Assembly (NCBI GenBank): GCA_947454735.1
Contig: CANGLK010000002.1
Location: 20,833 to 84,832 of the forward strand
Origin: Candidatus Nanopelagicaceae bacterium
GTDB taxonomy: Bacteria > Actinomycetota > Actinomycetes > Nanopelagicales > Nanopelagicaceae
Reading direction: 5' to 3'
Length of the DNA: 64,000 nucleotides
Part shown: positions 61,362-64,000 of the stretch, one piece after another
Layout of the letters: each line of letters opens with the position of its first letter
Numbering within the stretch: the stretch's first letter is position 1
The notes under the pieces: model-generated
Database searches by the model: none
Seen by the model: the letters and a program-made list of their open reading frames with translations, nothing else
Told to the model about the DNA's origin: nothing
Position numbers and translations under genes: made by a program

Positions 61362-61883
61362 ATGGCTCTCATTGCATCTCTCGTCGTTGGGAGAAATGGG
61401 GCCACCTCACTTGGAGGAAAGTCTGCGCCCCTCTCCACGCCGAGTGATCGAGAGAGGTTTCTCAAACGCCATCGCAGTGCGGCAGCATTTATTATCGGCA
61501 AGAAGAGCGCCGCCCTTGAAAGCTATGTAGCAACGCGCGTTCCAATCTTTGTATTCTCAAGAAATTCAGAAGCACTGATCTTGCCGCATCCGTTAATGCA
61601 ACAAGTCACGGTCAATCGCGGAGATCTTGGAGAGATTTCTCGAAGAATTGATCAACAGATTGAGGGAGAGATTGTTGTTGAAGCGGGAGTCTCTCTCCTC
61701 AGTGCTCTCATCAAATCAGGCGTCATTGATCAATGGGAACTTTCAATATCACCTATTGAAGGCGATGGCGACTTTATAGATTTCGAAACGCTATTAAGGG
61801 ATTTCGAAGTCAGCGAAGAAGTTACAGAGGATGGAACGCGATTATTGCAATGCAGATATAAGGGCAACTCCGCCAACAGCTAA
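61362..61883 (+). CDS. RibD C-terminal / dihydrofolate reductase-like protein
   Basis: The 173-residue protein has the RibD_C pattern: IASLVVGRNGATSLGGKSAPLSTPSDRERF at the N terminus (substrate and NADPH region), AAFIIGKKSA, and the later EIVVEAGVSLLSALIKSGVIDQWELSISP segment typical of this fold. It may reduce a flavin-pathway or pterin-like substrate with NADPH; the true substrate is unknown and no rib genes adjoin. Its 3' end overlaps the EamA gene by 42 bases. Confidence 0.78.
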   Translation: MALIASLVVGRNGATSLGGKSAPLSTPSDRERFLKRHRSAAAFIIGKKSAALESYVATRVPIFVFSRNSEALILPHPLMQQVTVNRGDLGEISRRIDQQIEGEIVVEAGVSLLSALIKSGVIDQWELSISPIEGDGDFIDFETLLRDFEVSEEVTEDGTRLLQCRYKGNSANS

Positions 61884-62687
61884 TACGACTCCAATGTATT
61901 GCGCCTTATGGAGCCTTTCATGCAAGAAGATATATGCAAGAACGGCAGTGGCAATTGGGTAGAGAGAGCCAAGGACCATTGCAATAGAAACCAGTCCCTT
62001 TGTCGTTGCAACGCCGAGAAGTAGATTGGCAGAGAAATCTGCGATACCAATTGCGGCAAGAAGTGGGATGTCAGATTTGCGAACTCCCCCACCACTTCGC
62101 ATCTTTATAAAATATGCCGCGCTAACAATAAAAGTTGTCGACCGCATCGTTATCATTGTCATAAGTGAACTTTGCTGAGAGCCGATTGCCATGAAAGTGA
62201 GAGCTGAACCAAATCCAAGCGCGGCACCGAGGGCTAATAAAACAGGTTTGATTGGAAGACCTTGAGTAATTTCAGGACCGCTTGCAAGAAAACCGCCGAT
62301 GATTGCAGCAATCACGCCCATCGTCACAGGGGTTGAGAGTTGATCGCCTTTAATAATAAGTGCAAAGAAAAGTGGAATGAGAACACTAAGTGAACTAATC
62401 GGCGATACAACGCCCATACGTCCGCTCGATAGCCCTGCATAGAGACAGAGGAGCCCTGCATAACCGCAGAGACCTGCGAGTGCGCCATTGACCAAGTAAC
62501 CTGATGAATCGAGCGAAGGCGCAATCCATCCGCCAGAGATCAGAAGAAGGAGAATTCCAAAGGCGAGACCAAAAGCTTGATTGATTCCAAGAACGACCAT
62601 CGTTGGCAATCTCTTGCTGAGATTTCCTGCATGATAGTCAGCACTTCCCCACAGGAGGCTTGAGAGAAGTGCAAGGAGCGTTGCCAT
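61842..62687 (-). CDS. EamA/DMT-family transporter
   Basis: The 281-residue protein has about ten membrane segments in two EamA halves, with LLSSLLWGSADYHAGNLSK at the start and LGSLYPIATAVLAYIFLHERLHKAQYIGVVLAVGGVALI at the end. Metabolite exporter or importer, substrate unknown; not closely like the copy at 9212. ATG 62687 with TACCCT six bases upstream. Confidence 0.87.
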   Translation of the reverse strand: MATLLALLSSLLWGSADYHAGNLSKRLPTMVVLGINQAFGLAFGILLLLISGGWIAPSLDSSGYLVNGALAGLCGYAGLLCLYAGLSSGRMGVVSPISSLSVLIPLFFALIIKGDQLSTPVTMGVIAAIIGGFLASGPEITQGLPIKPVLLALGAALGFGSALTFMAIGSQQSSLMTMITMRSTTFIVSAAYFIKMRSGGGVRKSDIPLLAAIGIADFSANLLLGVATTKGLVSIAMVLGSLYPIATAVLAYIFLHERLHKAQYIGVVLAVGGVALISALQ

Positions 62688-62693
62688 CTGCGC

Positions 62694-62699
62694 AGGGTA
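62694..62699 (-). promoter_or_regulatory. Leaderless -10 of EamA gene
   Basis: TACCCT, six bases before ATG 62687. Confidence 0.65.
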
Positions 62700-62743
62700 C
62701 CGAATCCGAGGCTGACCTCCCAGCTATTTCACCCTTTCAACTT

Positions 62744-62749
62744 TAGAAT
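62744..62749 (+). promoter_or_regulatory. Leaderless -10 of DUF3000 - rnd operon
   Basis: TAGAAT, six bases before GTG 62756. Confidence 0.65.
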
Positions 62750-62755
62750 TGAGCA

Positions 62756-63346
62756 GTGAATTCACGCGCCCCTTTCTCCTTCGAATCGATGATTAACATC
62801 ATTCGCGAATTCACCCCTCGCAGCGAGATCGAACTTGAAGAGGTTCCCGCTCCGCAAAAACTTGCTCAATACTCTTTTGCATTTACAGCCGATGTCAGCA
62901 ATGGTCTTATCGGCGATCAAGAAGATGAACTTGCATCGGGTCGCTTTGTAATTTTGCATGAACCAGGCGGACAGGACACCTGGGAAGGCGAATACCGTTG
63001 CGTCACATTTATGCGCGCATCTGTCGACTCCGATATGCAGGCAGATCCACTTCTTCCTGAGGTCGGATGGAATTGGCTTCTCGATAGTTTGCAAGAGGCA
63101 GATGCTCTCTACAGCGCGCCATCGGGAACGGTCACTCGCGTTTCAAGCGCCTCATTTGGAAAGTTATCTTCTCGCCATGATGAGTCTGAGGTAGAGATCC
63201 GCGCATCATGGTCTCCGATTCTGACAACTCCTGAAGAGCTTGTTCCGCATGTTCGCGCTTGGTGTAATTTCATTAGAGAGGTCGCAGGATTACCTCCCAT
63301 CGCCGAAGGCGTTGCCTCCATCAGTAATGCACGTCGTCGTGGCTGA
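62756..63346 (+). CDS. DUF3000 family protein
   Basis: The 196-residue soluble protein has PRSEIELEEVPAPQKLAQYSFAFTADV and EVGWNWLLDSLQEADA, then VTRVSSASFGKL and a C-terminal VPHVRAWCNFIREVAGLPP. This is the actinobacterial DUF3000 family, regularly encoded just before an RNase D gene (Rv2680-Rv2681 in mycobacteria by memory). Function unknown; the pairing suggests a role in RNA processing, which is inference. Confidence 0.88.
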   Translation: MNSRAPFSFESMINIIREFTPRSEIELEEVPAPQKLAQYSFAFTADVSNGLIGDQEDELASGRFVILHEPGGQDTWEGEYRCVTFMRASVDSDMQADPLLPEVGWNWLLDSLQEADALYSAPSGTVTRVSSASFGKLSSRHDESEVEIRASWSPILTTPEELVPHVRAWCNFIREVAGLPPIAEGVASISNARRRG

Positions 63347-64000
63347 ACTTCTTACCGCCCCATATCTCGGCTTGCCGGAATTAGTTGCAACCCCTGAACA
63401 ATTCGATGCAATGCTTGTAGAACTTGCCAAAGCTTCAGGTCCGTATGCAGTTGATGCAGAACGAGCTTCCGGATACCGCTATAGCTCTCGAGCGTATTTG
63501 ATTCAGATAAAGCGCGAAGGTGGCGGACTTCATCTCATTGATCCCATCCCATTTGGAGTAGGAAGTGAACACTTTGCTCGACTCAATGATTTATGGCGTG
63601 ACGAAGAGATCATCTTGCATGCAAGCACTCAAGATCTTCCATGTCTTCGCGAAGTTGGACTCAACCCCACTCGCCTATTCGATACAGAACTTGCAGGAAG
63701 ACTTATTGGTCTGCCAAGGGTTGGCCTAGGTGCACTCGTTGAATCGCTCTTAGATATTGGTTTGGCGAAAGAGCACTCTGCTCAAGATTGGTCAGTGCGA
63801 CCATTACCTGAAGATTGGCTTAACTACGCAGCACTCGATGTAGAGCTTCTCATTGAACTGAGAAATGAGATTGAAAAGTTGCTCATCGAGAAGAAGAAGC
63901 TGAAGTGGGCGATCGAAGAATTTCAATCTATCCTCGCAGCTCCTCCTGCACCTAAGCGAGTAGATCCATGGCGTCGCACATCAGGAATGCATAAGGTGAG
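63339..64000 (+). CDS. rnd: Ribonuclease D family exonuclease (5' part, cut by window edge)
   Basis: The frame is open to base 64000, giving about 220 residues. It has a DEDD exonuclease domain: GPYAVDAERASGYRYSSRAYLIQI (ExoI), EIILHASTQDLPCL (ExoII) and LNYAALDVELLIEL (ExoIII with Tyr), followed by the region before the HRDC domain. It trims 3' ends of tRNA precursors in the known family. GTG 63339 overlaps the DUF3000 stop by eight bases; ATG 63327 is an in-frame alternative. Confidence 0.9.
   Translation, partial: MAELLTAPYLGLPELVATPEQFDAMLVELAKASGPYAVDAERASGYRYSSRAYLIQIKREGGGLHLIDPIPFGVGSEHFARLNDLWRDEEIILHASTQDLPCLREVGLNPTRLFDTELAGRLIGLPRVGLGALVESLLDIGLAKEHSAQDWSVRPLPEDWLNYAALDVELLIELRNEIEKLLIEKKKLKWAIEEFQSILAAPPAPKRVDPWRRTSGMHKV

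Noticed and set aside
61258-61362. ydaO-type (cyclic di-AMP) riboswitch before the NlpC/P60 gene
   Set aside because: The gene has a -10 six bases before its ATG and the interval shows no ydaO core.
1-64000. CRISPR arrays, insertion sequences, prophage, tRNA or rRNA genes
   Set aside because: Intergenic spaces are short and none shows spaced repeats, transposase frames, integrase genes or a tRNA cloverleaf that I can recognise.

Overview
The window reads as a compact, mid-GC chromosome segment of a free-living actinobacterium. The gene set is actinobacterial: cytochrome bc1-aa3 genes with ctaF, DUF3043, DUF4191, DUF3000, PimB-type mannosyltransferase, ino1-PadR and a SAM-IV riboswitch. Base composition, very tight packing and many leaderless starts suggest a streamlined lineage such as the freshwater acI group (Nanopelagicales, e.g. 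Planktophila or Nanopelagicus). That assignment is inference. I count 70 protein genes (the first and last cut by the window edges) and no tRNA, rRNA, CRISPR array, insertion sequence or prophage. No gene-free stretch exceeds 300 bases; the longest, 18229-18505, holds a cobalamin riboswitch.

Layout. 1-5032: nitronate monooxygenase-like end, HIT protein, DUF2236 oxygenase, alpha/beta hydrolase, exonuclease, trpD, orphan receiver protein. 5148-12968: the respiratory block ctaE-qcrC-qcrA-qcrB facing ctaC-ctaD-ctaF, with an EamA transporter between. 13028-18228: a cysteine-desulfurase-like protein without the PLP lysine, adenosine kinase, erpA, nadA, DUF3043, aldo-keto reductase. 18275-22170: cobalamin riboswitch, secreted SCO2322-like protein and an ECF transporter. 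22141-37133: gcvT, pepA, lpdA, sucB, epimerase, FAD enzyme, MMPL transporter, lipB-lipA-plsC, DUF4191, RDD, glnA. 37220-41916: accessory stretch with a surface protein, phosphoribosyltransferase, AlkD-like glycosylase, MFS transporter, a 52-residue membrane peptide and a short NhaA. 41891-47522: NCS1 permease, SAM-IV-controlled amino-acid ABC transporter, SDR and enoyl-CoA hydratase. 47597-55224: LuxR-type regulator, membrane protein, ino1-PadR, uracil permease, LysE exporter, Cas4-like nuclease, PlsC, small protein, Gfo/Idh dehydrogenase. 55226-64000: ROK kinase, SRPBCC protein, FadD, response regulator, PimB-like enzyme, NlpC/P60 hydrolase, RibD-like reductase, EamA transporter, DUF3000, RNase D.

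How the genes fit together. The bc1 and aa3 genes make a respiratory supercomplex. lipB-lipA supply lipoate for sucB (two lipoyl domains), lpdA reoxidises it, and gcvT belongs to another lipoate-using system. Ino1, two PlsC enzymes, FadD and the PimB-like enzyme point to phosphatidylinositol mannoside lipids. Two riboswitches mark transport operons: cobalamin for the ECF system, SAM for the ABC system, where the substrate is probably methionine or a precursor. Much of the order recalls Mycobacterium tuberculosis Rv2182c-Rv2220 and Streptomyces SCO2147-2162 (from memory, not searched).

Regulatory style. About 28 transcription-unit starts carry a TANNNT-like -10 hexamer 6-7 nt before the start codon, which predicts leaderless mRNAs. 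Genes that depart from this (glnA, uraA, the riboswitch operons, PadR) carry leaders with operator-like palindromes or RNA structure. Ten convergent gene pairs overlap at their 3' ends and only three clear intrinsic terminators are visible.
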